Source of the DNA: Procambarus clarkii
Lineage: Eukaryota; Arthropoda; Malacostraca; Decapoda; Cambaridae
Direction of reading: 5' to 3'
DNA length: 64,000 bases
Assembly (NCBI RefSeq): GCF_040958095.1
Contig: NC_091227.1
Coordinates: 18,343,776 to 18,407,775 of the forward strand
Position numbers and translations under genes: made by a program. Each line of letters opens with the position of its first letter. The first letter of the stretch is position 1. The notes below the pieces were generated by a model. That model made no database searches, was not told where the DNA came from, and worked only from the letters and a program-made list of their open reading frames with translations. Shown in pieces: positions 36,001-45,213 of this stretch.

Positions 36001-37395
36001 GTAGATCATTCTGGGCTAGATTAAATGCTTTTATTAATTTCCTAGTATCAATGAGGACCCTGCAGAAGTCGACTAAAATAAAAAAAATTCCTTTAGACTT
36101 AAGTGCAGAGTATGTTGTCCTACCTGACTGTACAATACATGAACCTGTCCTATAGATAGAACTGTTCTTACATCATCTTTTAAGCTGTGATTTAAGCTTT
36201 AAACTAAGTATTGGAAATGGTTAGGTTATTCAGTGACATGTTTTTCCCTTACAAAAGGAGTCATTAATCATTATGCTCAAAATTCTTTGTGCACTTGTGA
36301 CTATTAAATAAGCATTTCGTGTATTAACTATTTGACCACTGTACAGTGTTTTTGTGTATATTTTTATATAATTATTACTGTTATTATTATTATTACAATA
36401 CTGTTAATAAATAATAATAATAATATTACTATTGTTTTACTTCCAGATCCATAATTACTGCTGGGTGCTTAGGGGCAAAAATTGATGGAATGCTCCTACT
36501 CATTCCACCTTGCCAAGAGTTCGAACTTGGGTTGTACTCACAAGGCAAGCAGGTTAGAGCATTTACCACTACACCACAGCACTCTTAAATTAATAATGTT
36601 TACGTTATGCCTGGAAACACACTGCATATTAGTGGCTTTATATAATGTACATTTCTTACCTACAAATTCCATGCCATATCATGTAAAGCCTAGTGAAACT
36701 TTTTTTTATAAAGTAATGTGCTCAATCTGAGATTATATTAGTTGGATACTATAAAGTACATTTCATATCATGTTTTCCTTTAATGCAGGTCTCCAAACCC
36801 AGAAATTTCTGTTTAAAATTAAACTGATGACTTGCTGAATTAAGAATATTGCTCATTATATTTTAGAAATGCAACAAAAAATATTTTCCAATACAAAATA
36901 AAACAAAAACTTACATCTTTGTAAAAAACATCTGAATTATTCTGAACATCATAAGCCAAAACATTAGTTGGAGTTCCCACAACGAGGATATCACCATGCT
37001 TGGATTTGATCAATCCACCAGCTGTGAGTGCAGATACTGTCTGATTAATGTTGAGAAGGGATACCTCGGCACTACTTTGGCTGAGAGACATACGACCCCC
37101 TTCTAAACCAAGTCGCTGATGAGAGTTGTGAATGAACACCTGCAAAATGTATTTAAATCTTACTATATACAAGTAATAAAACAAAATTATGTAACAAAAA
37201 ATTATCATCATACAAGGACATGAATATCTAGTTACCTTAAGTGTAAAATTGTGGTGAACAAACTCTTATATTTGTTACCTTATCTGCAGTAGTTGATGCA
37301 GTAAGGCAACTATGGACGCCATCATATTTCCCAATGCATACTCGTCCTGGTAGAATCTTCTGGCTGAGATTCAGTGTAAATACTGGAACTAACAT
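20933..37395 (-). CDS. BBS2: Bardet-Biedl syndrome 2 protein (BBSome subunit), 14 coding exons, complete
   Basis: Minus-strand exons, 5' to 3': 37395-37279, 37139-36915, 35756-35568, 35148-34966, 34454-34326, 33830-33737, 32742-32534, 31474-31412, 31241-31086, 29878-29702, 28395-28177, 25930-25764, 23714-23566 and 21033-20933. Phase holds throughout, giving 725 residues plus stop, against about 721 in human BBS2. Recognised stretches include FTVTGDN-type [64 protein letters not shown] (coiled coil), [44 protein letters not shown] and CRQAIKNNN. Family knowledge: an N-terminal beta-propeller (about 1-320), then coiled coil, GAE/platform and C-terminal helices. It is part of the core BBSome, which moves membrane cargo in and out of cilia together with ARL6. 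In decapods ciliated cells are mainly sensory neurons, so that is the likely site of action (inference). Confidence 0.96.
21575..21795 (-). mobile_element. tRNA-derived SINE (family C), antisense, in BBS2 intron 13
   Basis: Second copy of the 18357-18590 element: gggaactataaaaaggagaa, gggatgggacagggg, then a degenerate tRNA-like head. Confidence 0.75.
22195..23010. repeat. Satellite-like tandem array, about 180-195-bp unit
   Basis: Three to four units share cttatatataatgtgtgtgt, gtgtatatagtg, attaacagcaaaa, gcatcatctgctgactgtgt and cctgttattgtctggactca. The first unit is split by a SINE at 22290-22537. Confidence 0.8.
22290..22537 (-). mobile_element. tRNA-derived SINE (family B) inserted in the tandem array
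   Basis: Flanked by the 12-base direct repeat taacctgttatt (22278-22289 and 22538-22549). The minus strand carries an A-box-like gtcgtagctcagtcgattaa and B-box-like GGTTCGAATCC. Confidence 0.88.
23566..23714 (-). CDS. BBS2: BBS2 exon 13
   Basis: [20 protein letters not shown] and [11 protein letters not shown]. Unspliced it would stop within a few bases, but a gttagt donor identical to exon 12's sits before that stop. Confidence 0.92.
24083..24155 (-). mobile_element. LINE 3' end fragment
   Basis: aattacctaagtgtagttac plus cgctcgtggtgtcccgtttt, the same end as at 8366-8430. Confidence 0.6.
25764..25930 (-). CDS. BBS2: BBS2 exon 12
   Basis: [20 protein letters not shown] and [15 protein letters not shown]. 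Ends at AT before gttagt; that donor (phase 2) is required to keep frame with exon 13. Confidence 0.92.
26660..27010. repeat. Dispersed repeat of unknown class in BBS2 intron 11
   Basis: Shares gaccagagccagaacctggc with 10945-10985. The segment cagaaagaggcatttcatta ... caatgctaggtttct is shared with 15720-15770. Probably one old transposon; class not recognised. Confidence 0.5.
27625..27950 (+). mobile_element. tRNA-derived SINE (family A) with a smaller insert
   Basis: tRNA-like head gcctggcagctgagtggaca and GGTTCGATCCCCGG, then ctttcaccctgatgcccttg, cctagcagtaaataggtacc and the ggccgcggggaaactaagcc tail. Interrupted at 27849-27895. Confidence 0.85.
27849..27895. mobile_element. 47-bp SINE-family-C fragment inserted in the family-A SINE
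   Basis: tcaggagggaacgccaagcc and agtatgactat match the tail of the 18357 copy. The 13-base duplication aggccgcggggaa flanks it (27836-27848 and 27896-27908). Confidence 0.8.
28177..28395 (-). CDS. BBS2: BBS2 exon 11
   Basis: 73 codons; [19 protein letters not shown] and LNLEDLQ match the platform region. Donor gtaaga. Confidence 0.93.
28594..29525 (-). mobile_element. Tigger (pogo/Tc1-mariner) deletion derivative, 932 bp
   Basis: Terminal inverted repeats CAGTGGTACCTTCGTTTACG and, inverted at the other end, CAGTGGAACCTCAGCTTACG, with TA on both sides. The minus strand reads like a Tigger transposase end: LFNDN-type NLFNDNV and [12 protein letters not shown], just after a Met-Gly-Pro-Lys-Lys start. 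The DDE core is missing. Confidence 0.85.
29702..29878 (-). CDS. BBS2: BBS2 exon 10
   Basis: 59 codons; [14 protein letters not shown], then [17 protein letters not shown]. Donor gtatgt. Confidence 0.93.
31086..31241 (-). CDS. BBS2: BBS2 exon 9
   Basis: 52 codons; [20 protein letters not shown] and VPLYPPK match the GAE region. Confidence 0.93.
31412..31474 (-). CDS. BBS2: BBS2 exon 8 (short)
   Basis: 21 codons, [18 protein letters not shown]; human counterpart ANTRLHTTLSVSLGNE. Too short for a stand-alone open frame; found by homology and flanking gcctgaaa/acttac splice sites. Confidence 0.9.
32534..32742 (-). CDS. BBS2: BBS2 exon 7 (coiled coil)
   Basis: Completes the split Val codon and reads [10 protein letters not shown], then the helix [19 protein letters not shown]. 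Acceptor tccatgaag, donor gtaagt. Confidence 0.92.
33737..33830 (-). CDS. BBS2: BBS2 exon 6
   Basis: Encodes [18 protein letters not shown], the end of the propeller. Donor gttagt, phase 1 out. Confidence 0.92.
34085..34270. repeat. 20-bp minisatellite, about 9 copies, in BBS2 intron 5
   Basis: gaggtcgggaaggtgtggtt, exact in five consecutive copies and diverged at the left edge. Confidence 0.93.
34326..34454 (-). CDS. BBS2: BBS2 exon 5
   Basis: 43 codons; [19 protein letters not shown] and [14 protein letters not shown] 20-bp minisatellite starts about 60 bases into the following intron. Confidence 0.93.
34966..35148 (-). CDS. BBS2: BBS2 exon 4
   Basis: 61 codons, [14 protein letters not shown] to RWWRIK. 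The donor is the weaker gtgatt, chosen because phase and homology both end there. Confidence 0.92.
35568..35756 (-). CDS. BBS2: BBS2 exon 3
   Basis: 63 codons; [20 protein letters not shown], then the FDGDGENE calcium-loop-like propeller repeat. Donor gtaagc. Confidence 0.93.
36515..36590 (-). mobile_element. tRNA-like SINE head fragment in BBS2 intron 2
   Basis: Minus strand: gctgtggtgtagtggtaaat and AGTTCGAACTC (A- and B-box-like). Same head type as 41230-41335. Confidence 0.55.
36915..37139 (-). CDS. BBS2: BBS2 exon 2
   Basis: 75 codons in phase 0. [15 protein letters not shown] and [17 protein letters not shown] match the propeller of BBS2. Donor gtaagt. Confidence 0.93.
37279..37395 (-). 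CDS. BBS2: BBS2 exon 1 (start codon)
   Basis: ATG at 37395-37393; [10 protein letters not shown] matches the family N-terminus MLLPVFTLKL. 39 codons, donor gtaaca. An acceptor (tgtttttcag) ends 18-21 bases upstream of the ATG, so the 5'UTR is probably split. Confidence 0.93.
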
Positions 37396-37929
37396 ACTGC
37401 CACTTCATATAATCTGAAAAACACAAAAAATTATTGTTAGTGCTGATTAAGAATGTGCCCATGCATTCCTGTCCTGGTACATTATTATTTTTTTATAGAA
37501 GATTCAAGATACTGTACTAGTGTATAGTGAAGAAGATATTTTTAATATTAGATTCAATTTTTATAGAAGAATTTATAGATATTGCATCAACACTGATGAT
37601 GTGGATGACAATTATCTACTGACTCAAGCATTTTTTTCCATGCTCTGTAAAAATAGTAGTCAGTGCTATTACTGTCTTGCATATCATTAGAGTGAATCAT
37701 ATCATAGAATGTACAACACTTTATAAGAGATAATCTGAGAACTGTCTGCATAATGGACCTTATACAATACCTACCTAAAGTATGATTAGAGTCTTTACTC
37801 AAATACCAAGCACTAGGACCATTACTGAGCAACATTTAATCTAAGAGTTGTACATATGTTGAATACAGACCTATGGGGCACTATACCATTTGGATACAGT
37901 ATAAAGTAAGATAATATGAACAAGAATGT

Positions 37930-38160
37930 ATTAGCGAACAAATCCACAAGGACCGTGACGAGGGTTTGAACCTACGTCCGAGAGGATCCCAGACGCTGCC
38001 TAAATCGACCGAGTTACGACATGGTCAAAAGAATTGCAATTTATTTTTTTGAGATATATACAAGAGTTGTTACATTCTTGTACATGGGGAAATCATCCTG
38101 ACCTAATGCGGGCCCTGCAGTCTCTCTGAGACACAATTCAAAATATAGCTGTATAAAAAT
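37930..38160 (-). mobile_element. tRNA-derived SINE (family B), antisense, carrying an inserted tail
   Basis: gggtttgaacctacgtccga and gagttacgacatggtcaaaa match 22320-22400. At about 38042-38092 it is interrupted by gagatatatacaagagttgt, the reverse of the 40740 SINE tail. Confidence 0.75.
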
Positions 38161-38179
38161 CATGGGGGTGGGAGGTGGA

Positions 38180-38265
38180 CCTTTAAAAGCCAGCAACATC
38201 CTGTCCTCCTTGAGGCCACTAGTGAGACGATGGCCCTCAGGTAAATTCAGGCAAACTCAGATGAA
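38180..38265 (+). repeat. LINE 3'-tail hairpin fragment
   Basis: gaggccactagtgagacgat, ggccctcaggtaaattcagg; same family as 44110-44195. Confidence 0.6.
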
Positions 38266-38612
38266 TCTCAAACCAGAGCCGTGTTGAATATTATCAGAAA
38301 CTTAAATACAAGACCATAATTATGTTGAAAACTTAATTTGATATAACATCAATAACTATTGATCTTAATAACACAATATAACATACTCGTTAGTTCAAAA
38401 TACTAAGAAACTCAGCCAACTCTGCCATAAACCAGCAATGATCAAGCTTCTTCACATATTTCAACAAAATACCACAGGAAACAGTCTTTCTTTCATGCTA
38501 CAAATATCTTCAACGTGGCGGAAAAAGCACTTATTTCATGACTTCTTGACAAACAACTTATGAACTTCTGGAGTGTTTATTTACCTCCCGGGGAATGTTG
38601 TGTCCGGACAGA

Positions 38613-38624
38613 GTTACCAGCTAC
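38613..38624. promoter_or_regulatory. X-box-like motif upstream of BBS2 (weak)
   Basis: gttaccagctac fits the RFX X-box halves GTNRCC and RGYAAC with one mismatch and no spacer. BBS genes are known RFX targets, but a 12-base near-match can occur by chance. It lies near a possible UTR donor at 38586. Confidence 0.2.
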
Positions 38625-38829
38625 ACATTGCTGAAAGTAGCGACCTGACGCGCTACAAGTAGCGAATTTGTCATAAGAGTAGCATAATTGTTTTTTTTAG
38701 TGACTTATACAGGTTGCAAAGTAATATATTTTGATGCACAGGTACACTGCACGATGTTAATTGTTTGTTTAATATATAAATATATATATATTAAACAAAA
38801 TAATAATAATACCCAAACAACCTTTGGAT

Positions 38830-40370
38830 CACAACCCACGAAGCCTAACCAGTTTTGTAACCAGAGCCCGACCACTTGTGTAACCAAAGCCTGACCAGTT
38901 CTGGAACCGGAGCCTCACCAGATGTGTAACCGAACCCCAACCAGTTGTGTAACCGCAAGCCTAGCATGCAAACAACCTCATCAAACCCACACCAAGCCAA
39001 ACAAACAGCCCCAGAGCCTAACCAAACTCCCTCCCAAGCTCTACCAAACAAACCCTTCCTTAGCCCTAACAACACCCCCCCCCCCCCCACCCTTGCCTTA
39101 ACAACTAACTTTGGAGCCAAAGCAAACAAACAATTGAGCCCTATACACAAAAAGAAACCTGGAATTCTTGCAAAAATGCAACAATGAAGCCCTAGAAAAT
39201 AAACATGCAATTAGTCATAGTCAAGAAACAACCTGATGATCTAGCAAAGAAACATGAGGCACTAACACACAACCCCTGGAGCACAACCATGCACGAACCG
39301 AAGCCCGATCATGCACAACCCTAAGCCCCAGTGACACCCCCGGAGCCCGACCAGTTAAGATAACCGGAGCCCGACCAGTTAAGATAACCGGAGCCCGACC
39401 AGTTGTGTAACCGAAGCCCCACAAGTTGTGTAACCGGACCCCGACCAGTTGTGTAACCGCAAACCTAGCATGAACGAACCAAACAACCTCTGCATCACAA
39501 CCATGCATGAACCGAAGCCCGACTATGCACAACCCGAAGCCCGACCATGCACAACCCGAAGCCCGACCAGTTGTGTAACCACAAACCGAGCAGGAACGAA
39601 CCAAACAACCTCTGGAGCACAACCATGCACGAACCGAAGCCCGATCATGCACAACCCGAAGCCCGACCATGCACAACCCGAAGCCCGACCATGCACAACC
39701 CGAAGCCCGACCAGTTGTGTAACAACAAACCGAGCAGGAACGAACCAAACAACCTCTGGAGCACAACCATGCACGAACCGAAGCCCGATCATGCACAACC
39801 CGAAGCCCGACCATGCACAACCCGAAGCCCGACTATGCACAACCCGAAGCCCGACCATGCACAACCCGAAGCCCGACCATGCACAACCCGAAGCCCGACC
39901 AGTTGTGTAACAACAAACCGAGCAGGAACGAACCAAACAACCTCTGGAGCACAACCATGCACGAACCGAAGCCCGATCATGCACAACCCTAAGCCCCAGT
40001 GACACCCCCGGAGCCCGACCAGTTAAGATAACCGGAGCCCGACCAGTTAAGATAACCGGAGCCCGACCAGTTATTTAACCGGACCCCGACCAGTTGTGTA
40101 ACCGAAGCCCCACAAGTTGTGTAACCGGACCCCAACCAGTTGTGTAACCGCAAACCTAGCATGAACGAACCAAACAACCTCTGGATCACAACCATGCATG
40201 AACCGAAGCCCGATCATGCACAAACCCTAAGCCCCAGTAACACCCCCGGAGCCCGACCAGTTTTGTAACCGGAGCCCGACCAGTTTTGTAACCGAAGCCC
40301 GACCAGTTGTGTAACCGGACCCCGACCAGTTGTGTAACCCCCAAGCCTAGCATGAACGAATCTTTTTTTA
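38830..40370. repeat. Complex minisatellite, 22-25-bp units in higher-order blocks
   Basis: Units cgaagcccgaccatgcacaa and gagcccgaccagttgtgtaa alternate within larger blocks that each restart with gaacgaaccaaacaacctct (near 39465, 39595, 39735, 39925 and 40160). Long open frames on both strands (up to 199 codons) arise from the repeat and are not called as genes. Confidence 0.93.
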
Positions 40371-40539
40371 ATACACAGTACATGAAAGTCGATAATAAAT
40401 GCGTCTTCGGGTGGTGGGGTTGGTGGGGGGGGGGGAGGGGGGGGGTCGACCGCCTCGTTAACGAGCCTAGCATGACGACGGGGCAGTTTAACACTCTGGG
40501 AAAGTGTCTTCTACATAATATCCTACCCATATAATGTTG

Positions 40540-40765
40540 GCAAATCATAATCCTCAAAATGGATTCGTATCCTAGCCGAGGAGGATTTACTGGGCGCAAA
40601 TCCTTAACTGTAGCGTCTGTTTAACTCAACAGTAAAATGTGTACTTGGTTGTAACAAGGATTCTTCGCGGCGGGGATCGTATTCCAGGGACCTGCCCGAA
40701 ACGCTACGCGTACTAGTGGCTGTACAAGAATGTAACAACTCTTGTATATATCTAAAAAAAAAAAA
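40540..40765 (+). mobile_element. SINE with A-rich tail (family D)
   Basis: ggattcttcgcggcggggat, cctgcccgaaacgctacgcg, tactagtggctgtacaagaa, ending actcttgtatatatct and then poly(A). Its 3' part resembles the LINE ends at 8743 and 12900. Confidence 0.7.
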
Positions 40766-41010
40766 ATCTTCCACAAAATCCGAGAGAGGACAGACTATTT
40801 AGCATTATTGGAATACAAACATTTGAATACTACACAACCCGGATTAACAAAAAAAATGAAAAAATTACTCTCGGAGACATTACTAAAACTCAGTGTTATA
40901 ATAGCGAACAAATGTATAATGCATTGTAGGTGGAGGTAGACTATATATTCATGCGTACCTCCCAACTGCTTAGATATATTAGAAAAAAAAAAATAAAAAA
41001 TTATCAGCCT

Positions 41011-41150
41011 TACCTAGAGGGGGAACGACGATGCTCACGCCGCCGCTGCTTCCTGACGACTGGCGGGGTCGTGGTCGTGGTCGATGACCCGTAGCGACCA
41101 ACCGACCCAGAGACCCCCTGCCTAAAATTATTTGAACGCCATATTGAAAT
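41011..41150 (-). promoter_or_regulatory. GC-rich candidate promoter / 5'UTR exon, possibly BBS2
   Basis: CpG-rich island in AT-rich surroundings. On the minus strand a tract ends ccccctctag followed by gtaaggct, a good donor, and starts near caatatggcg, which resembles a YY1 site. Splicing to the 37415 acceptor would make it the BBS2 leader. Inference only. Confidence 0.35.
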
Positions 41151-41229
41151 TCCTAGCGTATAGCGCCAGGAGTGTGTAAATTAATATTAATATGCATTAT
41201 AGGCCTTTCTAAAGTAGTTTATAGATCTG

Positions 41230-41335
41230 AATATGATACGGCCAGGATACGAATCCAGGTCAAAGTGCTGCCGAAGAGCCAGGCGCGTGTTTTACCACTA
41301 CGCCACAGAGGCTGCTTCGTGGCGTAGTGGAATTT
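41230..41335 (-). mobile_element. tRNA-like SINE head
   Basis: Minus strand: gtggcgtagtggtaaaacac and GGATTCGTATCC resemble A and B boxes. Degenerate arms exclude a working tRNA. Confidence 0.6.
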
Positions 41336-41339
41336 TGAA

Positions 41340-41440
41340 TTTTGAAACCTGACTAACCTAGCTTAATCCAACCTAACGTAACCCAAATCAAACCAATCTA
41401 ATCCAACCGAGCCCAATGCAGCCTAACCTTAATAACATAA
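41340..41440. repeat. Degenerate CCTAA-type tract
   Basis: Repeated aacctaac, aatccaacc and taacccaa variants, like decayed interstitial TTAGG arthropod telomere repeats. Shorter tracts at 57995-58030 and 62985-63010. Confidence 0.45.
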
Positions 41441-41661
41441 CGTCCCCTATGTACCCTGGTGATTTTATCGAGCAATGTTTTATCATTTACGGCTTCGTCG
41501 GGAAGGTGGTTCCATGGTTTCCCTAAATTTACTCACGGGCATGAATAGCCCGTAAGTGGAAGATTTTTTGGGGGGGGTAAATGTGATCTTTGGTCGTGAA
41601 AGGATATTCTGCGTGCTGTGCTAGCATTTGAATCGTCAGTCTGTAACCGAGGTAACCTCAA

Positions 41662-41923
41662 GGGGCCAGATTCACGAAAACACTTACGCAAGTACTTACG
41701 AACGTGTACATCTTTCCTCAATCTTTGACAGCTTTGGTTGCATTTATTAAACAGTTTACAAGCATGAAAACTTCCCATTCAACTGTTATTATTGTTATAA
41801 ACAGCCTCCTGGTTCTTCGGAACTCATTAACTGTTTAATAATTGGAAACAAAGCCGCCAAAGATTGAAAAAAGATGTTCAGGTCCGTAAGTGTTTGCGTA
41901 AGTGCTTTCGTGAATCTGGCCCC
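41662..41923. mobile_element. MITE with long terminal inverted repeats, 262 bp
   Basis: Starts ggggccagattcacgaaaac and ends gctttcgtgaatctggcccc. The pairing continues inward through cttacgcaagtacttacg and the catctttcctcaatctttg region. No coding capacity. Confidence 0.85.
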
Positions 41924-42599
41924 AGGTCTGTGGCTGCTATCGCGGGGTGCTTGTTTGTGTTGCATCTGACCATAAATAATCATCATTAAGTTTCTTAACA
42001 TTAATCGGCCAAATTAGCCCATCTTGTTTTTAAACTAGCCCAAAAACTAGCAAGTAGCGAAATTCAAAATTTGGGAGTGCGGGGCTCTCAAAAGTAGCCC
42101 AATTCGCTACTTGTAGCCCAATCTGGCAATACTGTGTCCGAATCCCTTGCTCATGTTATGCTATATTCATTTTAGACTACAATACAGATATAAAATTACC
42201 TTAAATTAATTTTGTTAGCATATAAAATTTCAAATGATTATAAATGAATTATTTCATAGTATTCGTTTATACTATAATATGCATTTTATGAGAGCACCTA
42301 AAAAATAAAACAAAGGTGGAATCGAACACTTAAAATAGAGACAGCATACCTAATATTTTTTGCTGGAAAATTTTATCATTTTAATTTTCCTTCGATTTTT
42401 ATTTATTTATAACTTTTTATTTAAATATTTTCAAACACAAAAGGGTTAAAAAAATTATCTAAAAATAGTTGGTATACAGAGCCATTTTGCTCAACTGTTA
42501 ACAAGTATAAATAGCGGTTCGACCATTAGAGCCAGTGAGAATTTGCAACGATAGTTTTCAATTGTCAGGGTTAATGAGTCTGGATCATTGAGGTCATCT

Positions 42600-42985
42600 T
42601 AGATCAATGCCTGACCTTCCCCAGGATGCAAGCAACAACAGTCTACCTACAGTAGACTCCTGGTTCAACCTTGAGGCCGAGCGGCTCCGCTTGATCACGT
42701 CTTGTTTTCGCGTTTTGGCTTTGGAACTGCCGTTTGGCATCCCTTTTCAGCGGTCCGATTGTTCGACGCCTGGCGCACATATCGCCTTGGGTCACAGGAT
42801 TGTTGATAGATTTTTTTTTTTTTTACGTGTACTGGCTGGTTCTCCCGGCGGGGTGACGGTGTTCGGGGGCCGGCTTGGCCGAGAGGTGCCGGGGGTTGGC
42901 GGAGGGGGGTAGATATAGCTACTCTATCCCTTTGAGATGTATTTATTGCTTATCTCAATAAACACACTTGAACTTGAACTTGGGA
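42600..42985 (+). mobile_element. Non-LTR element 3' end with aacttg tail
   Basis: Ends gctactctatccctttgaga, then tctcaataaacacacttgaa and acttgaacttg. The same end occurs at 54480-54565, 61330-61410 and, in part, 16180-16235. Confidence 0.65.
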
Positions 42986-43394
42986 GTTGGCGGGTCTTCG
43001 TGGGCTCCTGGTGTGCCCTCAGTTGTGGTGGGCGGCTGGCTTCTGCTCTGCCGGGGGACGCTGGATGACTTTTTGCGTTTTAGTTGGGGGCAGAGTTTTG
43101 GTTTTGCTACCTGGTGTTCTCTGTGTGGGGCGGGGCCGGTGCTTGTCACCCCTGAGGGACTCCTGGGGCTCCCCAATCATCTGCCTGACTGTGCGTTTAT
43201 TTGCCGTATGGTATATTAGTTTCTAGTGATTTGCTTCACTCGTTTTGCGATTTGGCTTGGCGTTCCACCTTTCCAGGCTTCGCGATTCACCCTTAACGGG
43301 TACACAGGTGCGCATCCGATCCCACGATCGTCGTCGCCCCTAAATCAACAACAACAACTACCTACAGTAGTGCCTGTTTATTTATTTACTAGGT

Positions 43395-43690
43395 GAACAG
43401 TATTTTACCTGAGGGGCCACTATAACTAGTGATCTCGACGAGAACAGGAAGCCGGCGGCTTGTCAAAGGTATCTCTCCTCCCATTTGTTCTGATTTTATC
43501 GCGCTTGAATTTGAATTGCAGCAGTGTTTTGGCATTGACCACTTCGGCAGGTATAAGTAGTTCCATGGGGTTTATGGCCTAATAGGTGAAAAATCAGCCC
43601 CTGCTTTCTGCCCTAGAATATGGCTTGATGAGCTTGAAACCATTGGTCCTTATTTGTGCTACATCTGACCCTTTAAAAAAAGTGGTCTGG
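43395..43690 (-). mobile_element. LINE (CR1-like) 3' end including tail hairpin, antisense
   Basis: From the right: the RT C-terminal region (gagcttgaaaccattggtcc, plus strand) and then, to the left, the hairpin cctgaggggccactataact. The order matches the sense copy at 62165-62480. Confidence 0.7.
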
Positions 43691-43869
43691 ACCAATACGT
43701 TGAATAATTATATTTAAGGACCCCATCAATATCGTGATCTTTATGAAGTTTTAATTTTTGTAATTTAAGCCTCAATATTTATAAAACTCGTCCTCTCTGT
43801 TGAGGTTATCAGCAACTTTTGATCTCATAATAATATTTTTATCTTCTTAACTGCATTGTCCTTGTGCTT

Positions 43870-44060
43870 CCACTCTAGGGCAGCCAGCCATCTGGGGGCA
43901 GCCGTAGCCATCTCTCGGGCAGCGATAACCATCTGGGGGGGCAGCCAATCACTTCTGGGGTAGTCAGGCATCTATGGGACAATCAGGCATCTACGGGACA
44001 ACCAGGCATCTCTGGGACAACCAGGCATCTCTGGGATAGCCAGGCATCGCTGGGGCAGCC
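43870..44060. repeat. 19-20-bp minisatellite, about 9 copies
   Basis: caggcatctctgggacaac, more diverged to the left (agccatctgggggc). Confidence 0.88.
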
Positions 44061-44109
44061 TCGTGGTTTAGGATATAATAAAACACACTATTTTTGTATG
44101 TATATTTGT

Positions 44110-44195
44110 TACATGTGGGGGCCCCTTTGACAAGCCGCCGGCTTCCTGTCCTCGCCGAGGCCACTAGAATTAGTGGCCCTCAGGTAAATATTTTG
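44110..44195 (+). repeat. LINE 3'-tail hairpin fragment
   Basis: gacaagccgccggcttcctg, then gaggccactagaattagtgg and ccctcaggtaaat. Confidence 0.7.
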
Positions 44196-44524
44196 AATAT
44201 AAAAACCTATATGACTTTGTGTACCTTGAGCACTTCAAGTGAGCCACCAATGACCACACAACATTATAAAGGACCTGTCTCTTTATCTAAGTAATATATG
44301 ACAAACTTGGTCATCAAGAAAAGTGGGGACATCAGACAACCTGTTTCCCTCGAGGCCACTAGAGAGAGAGAGATGGTGACAGAGAAATTCCGGTAAAATA
44401 TACATATATTGCTCCATTAATTACAATTTAGCTAGCACAAGTTTGTTCATATGTCATGAACATGCAAATATTCGTTTTTTGTGGGGTGGTGGAAGGGGGG
44501 GGGGGGAAAGTCTAGAGATTTTGT

Positions 44525-45213
44525 TTATATTGTTACTTGTTTGGAAACTTTGTGCTTCAGTGGTTTCTGGTGAGCGTCGCTTACTGCAACTCCGGAAACA
44601 TCTTGACCACCGCCGTCTGCACCATCAATGTACAAATCAATGTCTACGTTTTCACGTAAACTCACTTCTCTCTCACTACATTTGTCTACCACATCTGGCA
44701 ACTTTTCACAAAGAGTCTTCGTCGTCAATGTCCGTGACTGTAGATTCACCTGACGTTCGTGGGCTGCGAAGGGTGTTACACCATTAGTAATTTCTTCAGC
44801 TTGCCTAAAGTGAACATCATCACTACCTGGATGGCGTACGGCATCTTCACGAGCCTGATATCTGCCCTCAGTTTCTTGTAGTGGTTGACCAGGAATGCTT
44901 TCGTCCATATATAGTTCAGAGAAGTCTCTGATCCCGCTCAGTCTCACGAACTCCACAAAATCCTCCATGACAGCAAGACCTTCGGGCGAGCTCGTTGCGC
45001 CGTCAGCTTCGGCGTCCTTCTTGAGGATCTCCAGGTAGTGCTGAAACCAGTGGAGCGGCGTGCGAGTCTTCCACTCCTCGGGGATGTGGGGACTGTTCTT
45101 AAGCCTATCCTCAACGTCCAGTAGGAGAGTTTGGTCCTCAGTGGAACACTGACGCCGGGGTCTCTGGGTCATAGTGTTGAATGTGTTGGCAGTAGACGAT
45201 ATGCCGCTGTTGG
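44525..45213 (-). CDS. Nmdar1: Receptor exon 21: distal cytoplasmic tail
   Basis: Acceptor ttgcttcag completes an Ala codon, then 228 codons to TAA at 44527-44525. Acidic, with [20 protein letters not shown] and [17 protein letters not shown]. No domain recognised. The long open frame and non-repetitive composition support coding. Confidence 0.7.

Larger units (their letters stand above)
37396..44524. other. Gap between BBS2 and the glutamate receptor gene
   Basis: Repeat-filled: SINEs, a 1.5-kb minisatellite, a MITE, LINE ends and a 19-bp minisatellite. It also holds the GC-rich candidate BBS2 promoter at about 41.0-41.15 kb. The open frames here come from repeats; no additional gene was recognised. 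Confidence 0.6.

Noticed and set aside
39221-40005. Frames of 150-199 codons on both strands
   Set aside because: All lie within the complex minisatellite and are open because of repeat composition.
42607-43226. Plus-strand frames of 80-100 codons in a GC-rich stretch
   Set aside because: Belong to a repeat ending in a non-LTR tail; no recognisable domain.
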